Program-made: the position numbers and the translations under genes
Origin: Apostichopus japonicus
Taxonomy: Eukaryota > Echinodermata > Holothuroidea > Aspidochirotida > Stichopodidae
NCBI RefSeq assembly: GCF_037975245.1
Contig: NC_092573.1
Location: 7,862,501 to 7,926,500 of the forward strand
Length of the DNA: 64,000 bases
Direction: 5' to 3'
The notes under the pieces: generated by a model
What the model was told of the DNA's origin: nothing
The model's input: only the letters and a program-made list of their open reading frames with translations
Database searches by the model: none
Shown: positions 37,748 to 49,887 of the stretch, one piece after another
How positions within the stretch are numbered: the first letter of the stretch is position 1
How the letters are laid out: each line of letters begins with the position of its first letter

Positions 37748-38319
37748 CAAGGGCGGCGGAAGCACTTTTAATCTGGGGGGGGGGGGGCACCGACGTCGAA
37801 GGGCACTTTGTAGAAATTCGATTGGACTGATGCAGCCTGATATTTAGTACCCTTTATAACTCTTATTGTATTATCTTATTTGCGTATACACATCACTCAA
37901 TCAACGCCCCCCCCCCCTCTCAAGGAAAAAATGCATACTAGCACTGCATTATCCAATGTGCAAATTGGGAAACAAGGAACAAGTTTTCTTTCCTCAATCT
38001 ATGTTTACAAGGTGACGATTGATTGGCGTAACCATTCAGGTACTGATACAAAATGCTAATTGCTAAAGTAAGAATCTGCCGAATTAGAGTTTATTCTTGT
38101 TAAATGTTTTCCATTCTAAATAGCTTTGAGTTTGACCCACAGAAATTCATTAATAGTTCTAAATTAGGATTAGATCTCTTACTCAAAATATCGCCTACCT
38201 AATAATGTGATCAAGAGTACAATTTTTATGTAGAAAAAGGGCACATTTTTAACCTGAGGAAAAGTGTGTGTGGGGGGGGGGGGCACGTGCCCCATGTGAC
38301 CCCGGTTCCGCCGCCCTTG
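37748..38319. mobile_element. Non-autonomous hAT element with 8-bp target duplication
   Basis: Termini CAAGGGCGGCGGAA and its reverse complement, flanked by GTTGCATG on both sides (37740-37747, 38320-38327). An 8-bp duplication and a CA-starting TIR are hAT features. A longer relative in opposite orientation occurs at 49241-49887: both contain the same AAGTGCTTCCGCC edge, the CCCTTTATAACTCTTATTG segment and GTATACACATCACTC. No open frame. It is inserted in the last intron of the SnoaL-like gene. Confidence 0.88.
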
Positions 38320-38387
38320 GTTGCATGCCTGTAGGTTTACATTGATATAGCCGAGTTTACTAACTGTTTATTTATATTTCTTCACAG

Positions 38388-38418
38388 ATATTTTGCTCTA
38401 TGGAAACGAGTTGATTGA
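38388..38418 (+). CDS. SnoaL/DUF4440-like gene, last exon, in-frame TGA before the conserved C-terminus
   Basis: Acceptor TTCTTCACAG ends at 38387; phase 2 entry gives TYFALWKRVD followed by TGA (38416-38418). Beyond the stop the same frame reads QLQLFTDIFNRIKKTD up to TAA at 38509-38511. Family members usually continue W-K-K/R-V-D-G-x-(W/Y)-x-(L/I)-x-x-D-I/C-x-N, so the TGA occupies the place of the usual Gly codon (GGA to TGA is one change). It is a nonsense allele, a base-call error, readthrough, or a pseudogene. Seen: the stop and the conserved continuation. Inferred: the ancestral Gly. Confidence 0.6.
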
Positions 38419-38559
38419 CAGTTACAACTCTTTACAGATATTTTCAACCGAATCAAGAAAACTGACGTACCGAAACCGTCATCATTTATAATCATATGTA
38501 AAACGATTTAAGTAGGATGAATTATTAACCCAACAAATCCAACATAAAAGTTAAGGTAA

Positions 38560-38630
38560 TAACAACGTTAAAGGATTAAGTGAAACCTGACAGCAATCTA
38601 CAGATATGTTATTATCATTTACAGGCGCGT
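38560..38630. repeat. Isolated unit of the 95-bp minisatellite
   Basis: GAAACCTGACAGCAATCTACAG and the following TTATTATCATTTACA match the array at 43051-43450. It stops abruptly at CAGGCGCGTACGCAGG (38625), which looks like the start of another hAT-type element. The array may once have been contiguous and been spread by insertions. Confidence 0.6.
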
Positions 38631-38965
38631 ACGCAGGAGGGGGTGGGGGGCGTGGGGGGCGCGTGCCCACCGGGTAAGAAAAAGAGGAGAGAAAAAAGAG
38701 GAGAAGAAAGGGTAAAAGGAGGGGGAAATGAGGAGGAAGGAGAGGAAGGAAGAGAAAAGAAAAAGAAGAAAGAGATAAAAAGGAGAAAAGGAACGAGTAG
38801 AAGATAAAGGATAAAGACGCACAGTCATAATTACAACGCTGATGCCTATGATATACACAGGGTAGCCAGTGACGGATGGAGGGTTTCGGAAGGGGCTTGC
38901 GCCTCACCCTACCCCTTACACCGACAACTCCATTTTTGACGTTTCCATTTTCCTCTCTCGCTAAT

Positions 38966-39006
<41 letters not shown>

Positions 39007-39007
39007 C
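38966..39007. repeat. (TA)n microsatellite
   Basis: TA run with one GTATA interruption. The neighbouring 38640-38810 is a purine-rich GA/AAG tract that yields long but meaningless frames on both strands. Confidence 0.9.
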
Positions 39008-39529
39008 GCATTCATCACTTCTTGAGATTGTTTCCATCTGCATTAAAACGCGCGCCCACAACCATACGCCCCACCCCTTTTTCGCTTCGCCCGTAGTACC
39101 GATACCTTGACAAATCCGGCAACACCTCTTCATCGATAACAAGTGATCAGGTTGTGTATTAGTGACGTCTAAAAGGTCGTGCACTGACCTACATGGAGTG
39201 TGACCACTCCCGATTTTGCAATTTCACAAGATCAGGCCCCAAAAATCCCAAGAATTCCCAAGGACACTGTAATGCATGGATATCTAGCAATATCTAGCGA
39301 TATCTAGGCATGAAAATCCCAAGATCTGCCCTAAACTGAAGGCAGGTAGAGAATCGAAGCCTTCAGTGTGTAATGAACTTGAAACTGTGCGTCTTTGGAA
39401 ATGAATATAATGTGGGGCATAGTAGCGTAACTACTATAGGCTCGGACCGTGCTGAGCCGGGGCCCGACCAAAAGGGGGCCCCGCTTTACCGATGCACAGA
39501 AAAGGTGTACCTCTTTGGATAGGGAGGGC

Positions 39530-40846
39530 CCGTTTTACTCAAGCCATCCGCTGCTGGTTTTGATGGTGTTTCTGCTATTGTTGTAAAACATGTTGCCCAA
39601 TGGTCATTATGTATTCCACTCACATATCTTTGTAATCTCTATTTTGAGCTTGGTGTTGTTCCCACATCTTCAAAAATAGCTCGAGTTGTTCCTGTCTTTA
39701 AGGCCGGTGAAAAGGAATCCGTGAATAATTATCATTTCAGTTCTCCCATGTTTCTCCAAGGTAATCGAAAAAATAATGTTCTCACGGTTATACAACTTTA
39801 TTGCTAAGCATATTTTACTGTATAACTATCAGTTTGGTTTCCTTCCTGGCCGTTCAACTACACATGCTATTTTACATTTTATTGGAAAGTTATGGAAGCT
39901 TTCGAAAATAATCAGTATGCTTCTGGTATATTTCTGGATCTGTCGAAGGCGTTTGATACTCTTGATCATAACATTTTACTTGACAAACTTAATCATTATG
40001 GAATCCGGGGAACTGTACTTCAGTGGTTCAAAAGCTATCTTACTGATCGTCACCAGTTTGTTGTTATAAATAATATAAATTTTGTTTCTAAGCCAATTAA
40101 GTTTGGTGTTCCTTAAGGGTCCATACTTGGTCCGTTGTTGTTTATAATTTATGTTAATGACCTCTATAGAGCCAGCAACAAATTTCATATAATCTCTTAT
40201 GCTGATGATACCAACCTGTTCTTTTCCAGTAATGACATTAATTTTCTATTGGATACTATACAGAATGAGTTTACATATATTCATAATTGGTTTGTGCAAA
40301 TAAATTGTCACTCAATGTTAAGAAAACTACCTCTATTGTGTTTAGTACACCTTCAAAGCACTTCAATCCTAACATAAATAGTATCAATAAATAATCAATA
40401 AATAGTATAATGCTCCGTCGACTTTTCGTAATTACTTTCAGTTACGCAACGATCCCTATCCCAATTTACTATTCCTTGCTTTAAACTTAGGTCTTCACAA
40501 CTTGGTATTCGTTATGTTGGCGTAAAACTTTGGAATTCCCTCCCTACTACTATTACTGGTTGTAAAACTTTGAACACCTTCAAAACACGTCTTAAAGAGT
40601 ATCTTATATCAAACTATCATTGATTTTGTATTTCCTTTCATTGCCATCTTTGTTCTGTTTTCTCTGTACACTTAAGCTTTCATTCCCTATTTTATTTTTC
40701 AAGGGTGTCAACGTAAACAAGCTCTACAGAGCTTCTTGTTGGCTCTCCTCAATTTCTTGTTATCTTGTATACTACCCACGTCTATTGTCAAAATTGCATA
40801 CTTTAATACAAGAGATTGAAATAAAGTCTTATGAATTGAATTGAAA
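39530..40846 (+). mobile_element. Non-LTR retrotransposon (Jockey/CR1-like) reverse transcriptase, degraded
   Basis: Fragments in several frames reconstruct the order of a reverse transcriptase: AGFDGVSAIVVKHV, IARVVPVFKAGEKES, LLYNYQFGFLPGRSTTHA, then DLSKAFDTLDHNILLDKL, a broken GSILGPLLFIIYVNDL box, YADDTNLF (the catalytic box), and after a deletion VGVKLWNSLP and FKTRLKEYL. The 3' end carries TGAATTGAATTG, a short repeated tail. Multiple frameshifts and stops make it inactive. Clade assignment is by motif only. Confidence 0.88.
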
Positions 40847-41439
40847 AAGAGAAACATTCATGTAACACTTAACAAGACAATATACATATTTTTACGTGAT
40901 ACGGAATACGGACATTATGATCATGGGCTCATTGGTTATTAATGTTTGCATCGAGCTGTTTGTGTTATTTATTATGATAATGAAAATTACGTATATAATT
41001 TAAAGCCCAATTAAAGCCAATGTTGTACTGAGTACAACATCAGGACATTATTTTTTGTGAAAATTTTTAAAACAATAAACCAACACCCCATAGACTTGAA
41101 ACTGCGATCATTTGCAAAAAGCAGTGCTTTCATATAATATAATAATAAAAGGTAAGAATAAAGATTCCTTCGGTGTATGTGGTAAGTAAAAAATCACAGG
41201 AAATTAGGCTTAGATGGCGACAAAGTTACAGCCGAAATCAGGCCTATGCTTAGGTTTGATTACTGTATTTTTACAGTAGTCGCCATTAAACTACATACTG
41301 GGAAATCAAAATTAAAAAAAAAAACTTAAGCATTGACTTTTCAATGATTTCACCCAACCAACCGTTCTCTAGTTATGGTCATTGCATGCGGACCCATAAT
41401 GCATTACTGAAATTATTGTAAGTCAAAAACCTATTACAT

Positions 41440-41694
41440 GAGATCTCAAAATAACCGATGTGTAAATGCAACTTGAACGGGAATTGTCTTTTCCGACGAT
41501 ATAGGAGTATGTCTTGGCCAAAAACAATCGTCGTACGCTCTGCGCCAACCGATGGTGGCGCTCCGCTTAGTATCAAGTAGTGTGTTACACCTATATGACC
41601 TACTGATCCCCCTTGTAACCATTTCTGAGGACGAACTTGCTTGGACCTCCTGATAGGGGTCCCCATGCCCACCAGGCTCATCGCTACGCCACTG
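41440..41694. mobile_element. hAT-like element, one end only
   Basis: The right edge reads GGCTCATCGCTACGCCACTG; its reverse complement CAGTGGCGTAGCGATGAGCC is a typical hAT terminus. Inside is the hairpin word GCGCCAACCGATGGTGGCGC (41546-41565), also present in two other hAT-like elements here. I could not find the left terminus or a matching 8-bp duplication. Confidence 0.55.
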
Positions 41695-42118
41695 GTGTGG
41701 CATTGCACAATAAACGGATAAAAATGATTTATATCAGTCTCATTTCAATTATTCGAATATGTAAAGCAAACTGCAGATATCACATGATATCAGTGAACAT
41801 GAAAATGGCGTTCCAGGATGAACAGCCTCCAAACTGTTTATGTGTGTAGTGTTCGGTATCGGAAATATCTGGTATTTGAATTCCTTGCGAACTAAATTTT
41901 ATAGTAGCCGTTATAAGAAGTTCCAATAATTGAACACCAATAAATTAACGGATTCTGAATTTTCGAAATTCCCCGACCAAAATTCTTCATTATACTTCCA
42001 TCTACTCATGCAATTTTGACCGGTCTGTTAGAGGTTGTAGGAGGTTTTCTATATTGGTTGTCCATAGATGAAATTTTGTGCAACATCATTGGTATTTTTT
42101 GAAGGTTACAGTATTAGA

Positions 42119-43050
42119 ACATTTAATTATGTATTTGCGAAATCCGCAAATGGATGCAGGAGAACTTCCTCAAGTTGAACGATGATAAAACTGAGTTTGT
42201 TTTATTTGGTTCCAGACAACAACTTTCAAAAGTTCATGTTCCGCATATTACAATTGGGGATTCTGACATTACTCTTGCTGCAAGTGCTCGTAACCTAGGG
42301 GTTATTTTTGACTCGTCAACGTCTACTTAAGAATCATGTTTCAAATATTGTTCGTTCTGCATCATTTCACATCAGGAACATTGATAGAATAAGAAAGTAC
42401 TTAAATCGTCGTGCCACTGAACACATTGTACATAGTTTTGTAACCTCCCGGCTTGACATGGGTAATTCCCTCCTTTTCGGCCTTCCACAAGTTCAAATTA
42501 ATCGCTTGAAGCGCATTCAAAATGCAGCTGCGCGCTTAGTTACTTTAACTAAAAAGAGGTCTCATATAACATCCACTTTGAGCGAATTACACTGGTTGCC
42601 GATGGATTGCAGAATTAAGTACAAATTGCTTCTTACTGTGTTTAAAGCATTGAATGACTTTGCTCCGGACTATATGTCATGTCTCATCACACCATATAAT
42701 CCATCCCGTCCGCTCCGCTCCAGCACCAAATTGCTTCTTTTCGAACCCCCTCAAATAATTCTTGGGGTAACAGAGCTTTCTCAGTTGCTGCACCTCGCCT
42801 TTGGAACAGCCTTCCCATCAAAATCAGATCTTGCATTTCATTGGCACAGTTCAAAACATTGCTGAAAACCCACTTGTTCAATGGAGCCTTTGCTTAACTT
42901 ATTGTTTTGCATTTCATGTTTTCATGTGTAGATTAAGTTGTTTTGTAGGTTAAGTTGTAATTTTAAGATTTTGTTATTGTAATGCGCCTTGAGCGCCTTG
43001 TTTACTTAAGGTAGATTTGTCCGCTGTATAAATCCACATTACTATTATTA
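42119..43050 (+). mobile_element. CR1/L2-like LINE, 5'-truncated, inserted in the 95-bp minisatellite
   Basis: Motifs FLKLNDDKTEFVLFGSRQQ, ARNLGVIFDSS, then after a frame change NHVSNIVRSASFHIRNI, LDMGNSLLFGLP, LKRIQNAAARLV and LHWLPMDCRIKYKLLL mark the C-terminal reverse transcriptase of the same broad group as 12665-13617, but clearly a different subfamily. The 3' end AATGCGCCTTGAGCGCC...ATTACTATTATTA is a typical tail. The flanks (GGTTACAGTATTA before, AGAAACCTGACAGC after) are halves of one minisatellite unit. Confidence 0.88.
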
Positions 43051-43450
43051 AAAGAAACCTGACAGCGATCTACAGACATGTTAGTATCATTTATTAGGAT
43101 AAATTATAATATGTTAACTGTTATTTAAGGTTACAGGATTAACAGAAACCTGGCAGCAATCTACAGACATTTTATTATCATTTATGAAAGATGAATTATT
43201 AAATGTTGACCATTAGTGAAGGTTACGGTATTAACAGAAATCTGACAGCAATCTACAGACATGCTTCTATCATTTATAATGAATTATTAAATGTTAACGA
43301 TTATTTAAGGTTACAGTATTAACAGAAACCTGGCAGCAATCTACAAACATGTTAATATCATTTTTTAGGATGAATTATTATATGTTAACTATTATTTAAA
43401 TTTACAGGATTAACATAAACCTGACAACAATCTACAGACATGTTATCAAA
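43051..43450. repeat. Minisatellite, about 95-bp unit, four to five copies
   Basis: Repeated core ACCTGRCAGCAATCTACAGA then CATGTTA, TATCATTT, GATGAATTATTA, ATGTTAAC and AAGGTTACAGTATTAACAGA. Copies begin near 43060, 43148, 43240, 43330 and 43420. No open frame. A stray unit lies 4.4 kb upstream at 38560-38630. Confidence 0.88.
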
Positions 43451-43599
43451 CTGCTCTGTTATTATTATAAAGCGATGACATATTGGCAGAAAAGAAAATT
43501 GAACCACTTAATAAATCACGACGAAGCAGCCCTTGTCATTAAAATATGACCTTGTCCATTATCAAGCAAACGGTTGACAGCAGTGGCGCACACATAGGT

Positions 43600-45023
43600 A
43601 ATACCCCACACCGTATCGCCCATCGTCAATCATGGGTGGGTACGGTTCGGTCGGGGATGTTATACCTTACCCCTGTACCTCCCATCATCAATCAGGGGAG
43701 GGGTACGGTTCAGTCGTTTTTTGTTTACATTCAGCCAAGGAAGAATTATACATGAAACGCTGAAGGAAATTAATTTCGTCACAAACAGCTAACAAAGTAT
43801 AACATAACCATAACAAAATCTAACAAACCATAAGAAAACTATATAACAAACCCTTTCAAACCCAAAAGAGAAACATAACATATTTACAATGATTTCAAAA
43901 TTTAAGGGCAAATGGTGTTGGTTATATCTCTTTACTTGGTGAATGTAATATGTAATAAAATGTATTAAATGGATGTAATATACGACCAATGAAATTACTT
44001 ATAGTTTATACCTTTAGTTTTTCGACACATCGAAATTGTATTCTTTATTTTGGTTTTGATTTTGTTTTGGTCGAATTTGGTGTGACGGATGAGTGTCAAA
44101 AGAAGAACGTTGATCGCACAGTGTTGGGACACTGAGCGAAAGAAATTAAATTGACACTATCGCTGCACCCTTTAAAACATTAACCATTGATAACGATGAA
44201 ATAAGAGTTCGCAATTGTCAATTGTCCGCCACCAAAGCTTCATATTTAAATTTTCAAATACGACACTGTCATGCCGTCCCAACCATTGAGTTCCTGCTTG
44301 TTTAATGCGACTAATAGACTTGTTGTGATGAAACTCCGCACAATCTCATATCGGCTTTTATCTATATAGAGAGACGTCTCCAGCAATGGTCCGAGTCCCC
44401 AAACTGTCAAAGGCGACATAAACAAGTGGCAATATAAGAAAACGAAATATGTAAACAGGAAATACGGTTCTTTTCTTGATATCGTAATAATAAATAAAAG
44501 ATTTCATAGGCAATTTGGTCATTGCAGATCAAATATGCCCAATGAAAGTAAAGGTTGGACAGCGTGTTTATAGCAATCTCTGCCGAAGCGGTACGGCGTA
44601 TACACTTTAACCTTTAAACGTAGCGGACATACGCTATGACTGTGCCTTTGTGAGAAATGATGTCCTAGCTGCAGTTTGTAAACAAATTTTGGTATGAGAC
44701 TTTTAACTCCATGGATTACATGATTGTTGACATGTTTCACTGAATAACAAAATTCATTAATAAAGAATTCCATTAAAGAAAGCATAGAGGTAGGAGCAGG
44801 GGGGTGGGGGGATTGGGCAATGGGGCACGTGCCCCTAATTTTATTTCCAAAGTAGCAAATGTGCTATTAATAATAGCACAAATAATGCACAAATAAGATG
44901 TGCCCCTTTGATGAAGAATTGTGTTTTGAATTTCTTAAACCTTTTTTAATTTTAATATTTTATTTTAATGATTTATTTTTAGTCTGTACATGCTAAGGAC
45001 TTAACCGAGGTTGCTAAAGACTT
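43600..45023. repeat. 1.42-kb duplicated block R, first copy
   Basis: Nearly identical to 46429-47851 (offset 2829 bp), with only a handful of substitutions seen, for example near 44163, 43752 and 44476. It starts after CACATAGGT and ends inside the non-autonomous hAT at 44783-45271. Minus-strand frames repeated in both copies (43789-43989, 44519-44785) have no domain and are carried along by the duplication. Confidence 0.97.
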
Positions 45024-45271
45024 TTGTTCAAGGAATAAACACAGGAGATTTTTTTGGAAAGTTCTAAATATGGATGGACAGAAGTACATATGTAGGTTGA
45101 TAGAGTCACGTGCACCATAATAGTACTGATAGCATATTACTAACACGTCATATTTTTTTAAATGATATGGCTGGTGTGTATCGGTTTATAGCATAACGAG
45201 TGGTGGTTGTGGAATGAGAAAGTGCCCCTCTGATGTTGTGCCCCCACTTTTGGAAGCTTCCTACTCCCCTG
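44783..45271. mobile_element. Non-autonomous hAT-like element
   Basis: Left edge CATAGAGGTAGGAGCAGG, right edge CTTCCTACTCCCCTG, flanked by AAAGAAAG and ATAGAAAG (7 of 8 match). Internal GGGGCACGTGCCCC and TGCCCCCACTTTTGG words resemble the GC-rich edges of the other hAT elements here. It is complete only at this copy; the duplicate at 47612-47851 is cut by the duplication breakpoint. Confidence 0.65.
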
Positions 45272-46035
45272 ATAGAAAGTCAAACTATTCCGCATTACAA
45301 GGTGAAAATGCCAATTCTCTTTAATTGCTCTTGGATATGAACCTCAGAAGGTGGTCGTAACAACCGATGTTCCCGTTATGGCACTTTGTTGATATGAAGC
45401 TCACATATTAAAGATTCACCTTACTAAATTTAATAATAGTTGTTTGCAATAAATTTATAACAGTATGATCAATATCAGTGCTTGACATGATGAAGCTGAC
45501 TATCACTGGAGTGTAATAATAGCTGAGGTTACGAGGTCATAACGAGAAAAAATATGTATTCTCATATTCATTAAATGTTAAAAGAAAATGAAGCATTGAA
45601 ATAAGGGTATTGCACAAAATTATCCCCAGTGTCCGACCGGGTACTCAACGACCTTGAAAGTCAAAATAATATATATAAAGAAGAGAGGGCAGTGCGCCCC
45701 ATGTCGGTTTATGGACCGTTAAACATGTCTTTTATCTAAAATTTTGTTACTCTTTATCCAAGAGAAAATCCACATTTCTGATTAACGACTTTTAACTCTG
45801 ATTTCTGTTGACAATCACGATTAGTCATCACCTTAAAGCCACGTTTTGTTTCTGAACGTATAACATTACGGAAACGTCTGTTTCCTGGGATTGTTTTCCC
45901 TTGTCAGGAAATATTCTTTTGCGAGAACGTTACCACAAATAGTATTGATATATCAGTTTACGATAAACAATCGAAGCGATCGCGAACGAGTTTCAGAATT
46001 GAATTGGATGAAGAAGCTGCCAGACCTCAGGAGAA

Positions 46036-46117
46036 ATGGGTCGTTTTTGCCTGACTCTCTTCAACTTCTGTGTTGTAATTTCTCTTACCGGGGCCTGTGA
46101 TGTTAGCAATGAAAGTG
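46036..46117 (+). CDS. Gene C exon 1: signal peptide
   Basis: ATG at 46036 opens MGRFCLTLFNFCVVISLTGA followed by CDVSNES, ending in phase 1 at G|GTAAGT (46118). Size (82 nt), phase, hydrophobic core and the GA-Cys junction equal those of gene B exon 1. The 5' flanks of the two exons also align loosely for about 150 bp. The intron starts a few bases before a repeat-rich stretch. Confidence 0.78.
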
Positions 46118-46189
46118 GTAAGTTTTTTTGTTATTGTCAATTTTGTCTAGTTATAGAAAGTTTTATCATTAAAATAAAGTTTTTTCTAT

Positions 46190-46263
46190 TTATAATAACC
46201 AAAGACTGTAGAACTTTTCAACCTTTTTATTCATACAGTTAGACTGCAAGTATGTACATATAA

Positions 46264-46302
<39 letters not shown>

Positions 46303-46425
46303 AACATAGACATATAAAAACAGACAGGCCAGCAAGTTCGCACGTTTCTGCACCGTGGGAGGGTTGTAATTAGTCATAAACAGAAAGCGTGTATCAGGAG
46401 TTTTGGACTTGTATTTTAATAAGTT
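46190..46425. repeat. Direct repeat S, first copy, with short (TA)n
   Basis: TATAATAACCAAAG...ATTTTAATAAGTT, repeated at 47851-48151. The only notable change is the internal TA array, about 40 bp here and about 90 bp in the second copy. The two S copies bracket the inserted R block exactly. Confidence 0.95.
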
Positions 46426-46428
46426 AAG

Positions 46429-47850
46429 AATACCCCACACCGTATCGCCCATCGTCAATCATGGGTGGGTACGGTTCGGTCGGGGATGTTATACCTTACC
46501 CCTGTACCTCCCATCATCAATCAGGGGAGGGGTACGGTTCAGTCGTTTTTTGTTTACATTCAGCCAAGGAAGAATTATACATAAAACGCTGAAGGAAATT
46601 AATTTCGTCACAAACAGCTAACAAAGTATAACATAACCATAACAAAATCTAACAAACCATAAGAAAACTATATAACAAACCCTTTCAAACCCAAAAGAGA
46701 AACATAACATATTTACAATGATTTCAAAATTTAAGGGCAAATGGTGTTGGTTATATCTCTTTACTTGGTGAATGTAATATGTAATAAAATGTATTAAATG
46801 GATGTAATATACGACCAATGAAATTACTTATAGTTTATACCTTTAGTTTTTCGACACATCGAAATTGTATTCTTTATTTTGGTTTTGATTTTGTTTTGGT
46901 CGAATTTGGTGTGACGGATGAGTGTCAAAAGAAGAACGTTGATCGCACAGTGTTGGGACACTGAGCGAAAGAAATTAAATTGCCACTATCGCTGCACCCT
47001 TTAAAACATTAACCATTGATAACGATGAAATAAGAGTTCGCAATTGTCAATTGTCCGCCACCAAAGCTTCATATTTAAATTTTCAAATACGACACTGTCA
47101 TGCCGTCCCAACCATTGAGTTCCTGCTTGTTTAATGCGACTAATAGACTTGTTGTGATGAAACTCCGCACAATCTCATATCGGCTTTTATCTATATAGAG
47201 AGACGTCTCCAGCAATGGTCCGAGTCCCCAAACTGTCAAAGGCGACATAAACAAGTGGCAATATAAGAAAACGAAATATGTAAACAGGAAATACGGCTCT
47301 TATCTTGATATCGTAATAATAAATAAAAGATTTCATAGGCAATTTGGTCATTGCAGATCAAATATGCCCAATGAAAGTAAAGGTTGGACAGCGTGTTTAT
47401 AGCAATCTCTGCCGAAGCGGTACGGCGTATACACTTTAACCTTTAAACGTAGCGGACATACGCTATGACTGTGCCTTTGTGAGAAATGATGTCCTAGCTG
47501 CAGTTTGTAAACAAATTTTGGTATGAGACTTTTAACTCCATGGATTACATGATTGTTGACATGTTTCACTGAATAACAAAATTCATTAATAAAGAATTCC
47601 ATTAAAGAAAGCATAGAGGTAGGAGCAGGGGGGTGGGGGGATTGGGCAATGGGGCACGTGCCCCTAATTTTATTTCCAAAGTAGCAAATGTGCTATTAAT
47701 AATAGCACAAATAATGCACAAATAAGATGTGCCCCTTTGATGAAGAATTGTGTTTTGAATTTCTTAAACCTTTTTTAATTTTAATATTTTATTTTAATGA
47801 TTTATTTTTAGTCTGTACATGCTAAGGACTTAACCGAGGTTGCTAAAGAC

Positions 47851-47851
<1 letters not shown>
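46429..47851. repeat. 1.42-kb duplicated block R, second copy, inserted between S repeats
   Basis: The copy of 43600-45023 lies within intron 1 of gene C. Left junction AATAAGTTAAG|AATACCCC, right junction GCTAAAGAC|TATAATAACC. The right end is in mid-transposon, so this is a copied genomic segment and not a transposon with its own ends. Confidence 0.96.
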
Positions 47852-48151
<300 letters not shown>

Positions 48152-48904
48152 CTCACGGTTCAATCTGTCGGCCCTAGAAATACTCTGTCTCATTAAGTGA
48201 AGGGGTGTCCGACGGTCAAGAAGTAATCAGTTACAAATGATAGCAGGTGTTCATAACCATGTGGGTCGGAGCAAATGCATTTGAGTCTAAGGCATTGGCT
48301 GAAGACTATATGGGTGGAAACTATTAAAGTGTTAATATATATGAATATATGAGTAGGCTTATAATAGACCTAAGTGGTTAAGGATCTGGTATGACTTATT
48401 ACAACCACCTAATCAAATCCTTTATGAGCTTTATGAAACAGGATTCTGCTTTATTTAATGACGATCAGTCTGTATGCGAATCGTTTAAGGTAGCCCCATG
48501 CTAGCTTTCGTACCCCAACGCCCAAAACTTAGATTTCGACCCGCTACCTCCAGGCTTCCTTACCCAGTTTATACCTCCGCAGTAATTTCCGTTGCGGAAA
48601 ACCTCGTGCCAAATATGCCTCCATATTATCCCGAGGACTGGTTAAAATTCCCAATGTTGACTAAGACCCCATTCCCTCTCTTGTAATTTAAGCAATTTCA
48701 CTAACGTAGTCTACTGTGTTCTTTGAAAAGAGGGCAATTATATAGGTGAAACAGGTTCTCGGTTCCGCTTACATTTTTATAATAAAATCAAAAATCAAAC
48801 TTTAGAAATCCCCGTTTCCGAACATTTCAATCTTCAAAGACATTCTCTCAAAACCATAGGCGTACGAGGCGGGGGGGGGCAGGGGGGGCAGACTGCCCCC
48901 CAAA

Positions 48905-49045
48905 TTTCCAGAGGACAAGAAATTCGGGCAAAAGTCCTGAAAAATTCGGGCAGCCTAAGAGGGGGAAAAAAAATAATGTATATATTTATGTTTAGGCTGC
49001 CCGAATTTTTCAGGACTTTTGCCCGAATTTCTTGTCATCTGGAAA
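48905..49045. repeat. Long near-perfect hairpin inside the hAT element
   Basis: Arms 48905-48958 and 48992-49045 are 54 bp with one mismatch, separated by a 33-bp AT-rich loop. Words such as ATTCGGGCAAAAGTCCTGA occur in each arm in opposite senses. It would form a strong foldback RNA if transcribed. Confidence 0.93.
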
Positions 49046-49240
49046 TATATATATATAAATAAGCAGTAGCTTGCCCGAATCTTTTTCAAATTTTTGCCCG
49101 ACAATTCCATAATTTTCTTTATGTAGCATCATGATGCCCGAATATTTCCGTGTAACACCACCGTAAGCGCAGTTCATCTGGGCTACCACGCTTTTTGCAC
49201 GATCAATTTTTTTTCTAACTAGTCAATTGTATACTTGGAC

Positions 49241-49887
49241 CAAGGGCGGCAGAGCCGGGGGCACAGGGGGCACGTTCCCCCAGTTTTCCTCTGGTTAAAA
49301 AAGTGCCTTTTTTCTACATAAAAATTGAGGTGCCTCAAGTTAGCAAGAGGCCAGGTAACCAGAATGAACACTCGGGAAGGGCCGTTTCCTGCCATCTGAG
49401 GGGTTTGTAAAACCAAAAATTTTATAGTACGCTCCGCGCCAACCGATGGTGGCGCTCCGCTCAGATAGTCGTGCATACAACTTTGCAAATCCTGGCTAAG
49501 CCCGTGACTTTTAATGAATTTCTGTTGGTCAAACTCAAAGCTATTTCGAATGGAAAAAATTGGTTAAGATATTAACAAGAAAAAAACTCTAATTCGGAAG
49601 ATTCCTACATTAGCAACTAGCATGATTTCACCTCAGTTTGTCTCAAGAGAAAGCTTGTTCCTTGTTTCCCAATTTGCGTATTGAATATTGCAGTGCTAGT
49701 ATGCATATTTTCCTTTGGGGGGGGGGGGGGTGGGGCGTTGATGGAGTGATGTGTATACACAAATAAGATAATACAATAAGAGTTATAAAGGGTACTAAAT
49801 ATAGGGCTGCATCAGTCTAATCGAATTTCTGCAAAGTGCCCTTTGATGTCGGTGCCCCCCAGATTAAAAGTGCTTCCGCCGCCCTTG
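49241..49887. mobile_element. Non-autonomous hAT nested in the 48855-50703 element
   Basis: TIR CAAGGGCGGCAGAGCC and CTTCCGCCGCCCTTG, flanked by ACTTGGAC and ACCTGGAC (7 of 8). It is the reverse-oriented, longer relative of 37748-38319. It contains the GCGCCAACCGATGGTGGCGC word and a run of 14 G near 49720. Confidence 0.85.

Noticed and set aside
38551-39018. Long frames over the purine-rich tract
   Set aside because: Low-complexity GA/AAG sequence reads open on several frames on both strands.
43060-43450. CRISPR-like array
   Set aside because: Units are long (about 95 bp), contiguous and lack unique spacers; it is a minisatellite in an animal genome.
43789-44785. Two minus-strand frames conserved between 43.8 kb and 46.6-47.6 kb
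   Set aside because: Their conservation is explained by the recent 1.42-kb duplication; they have no domain.
45671-45680. TATATAAAG as TATA box for gene C
   Set aside because: It lies about 360 bp before the ATG in an AT-rich region with no counterpart upstream of gene B; not distinguishable from chance.
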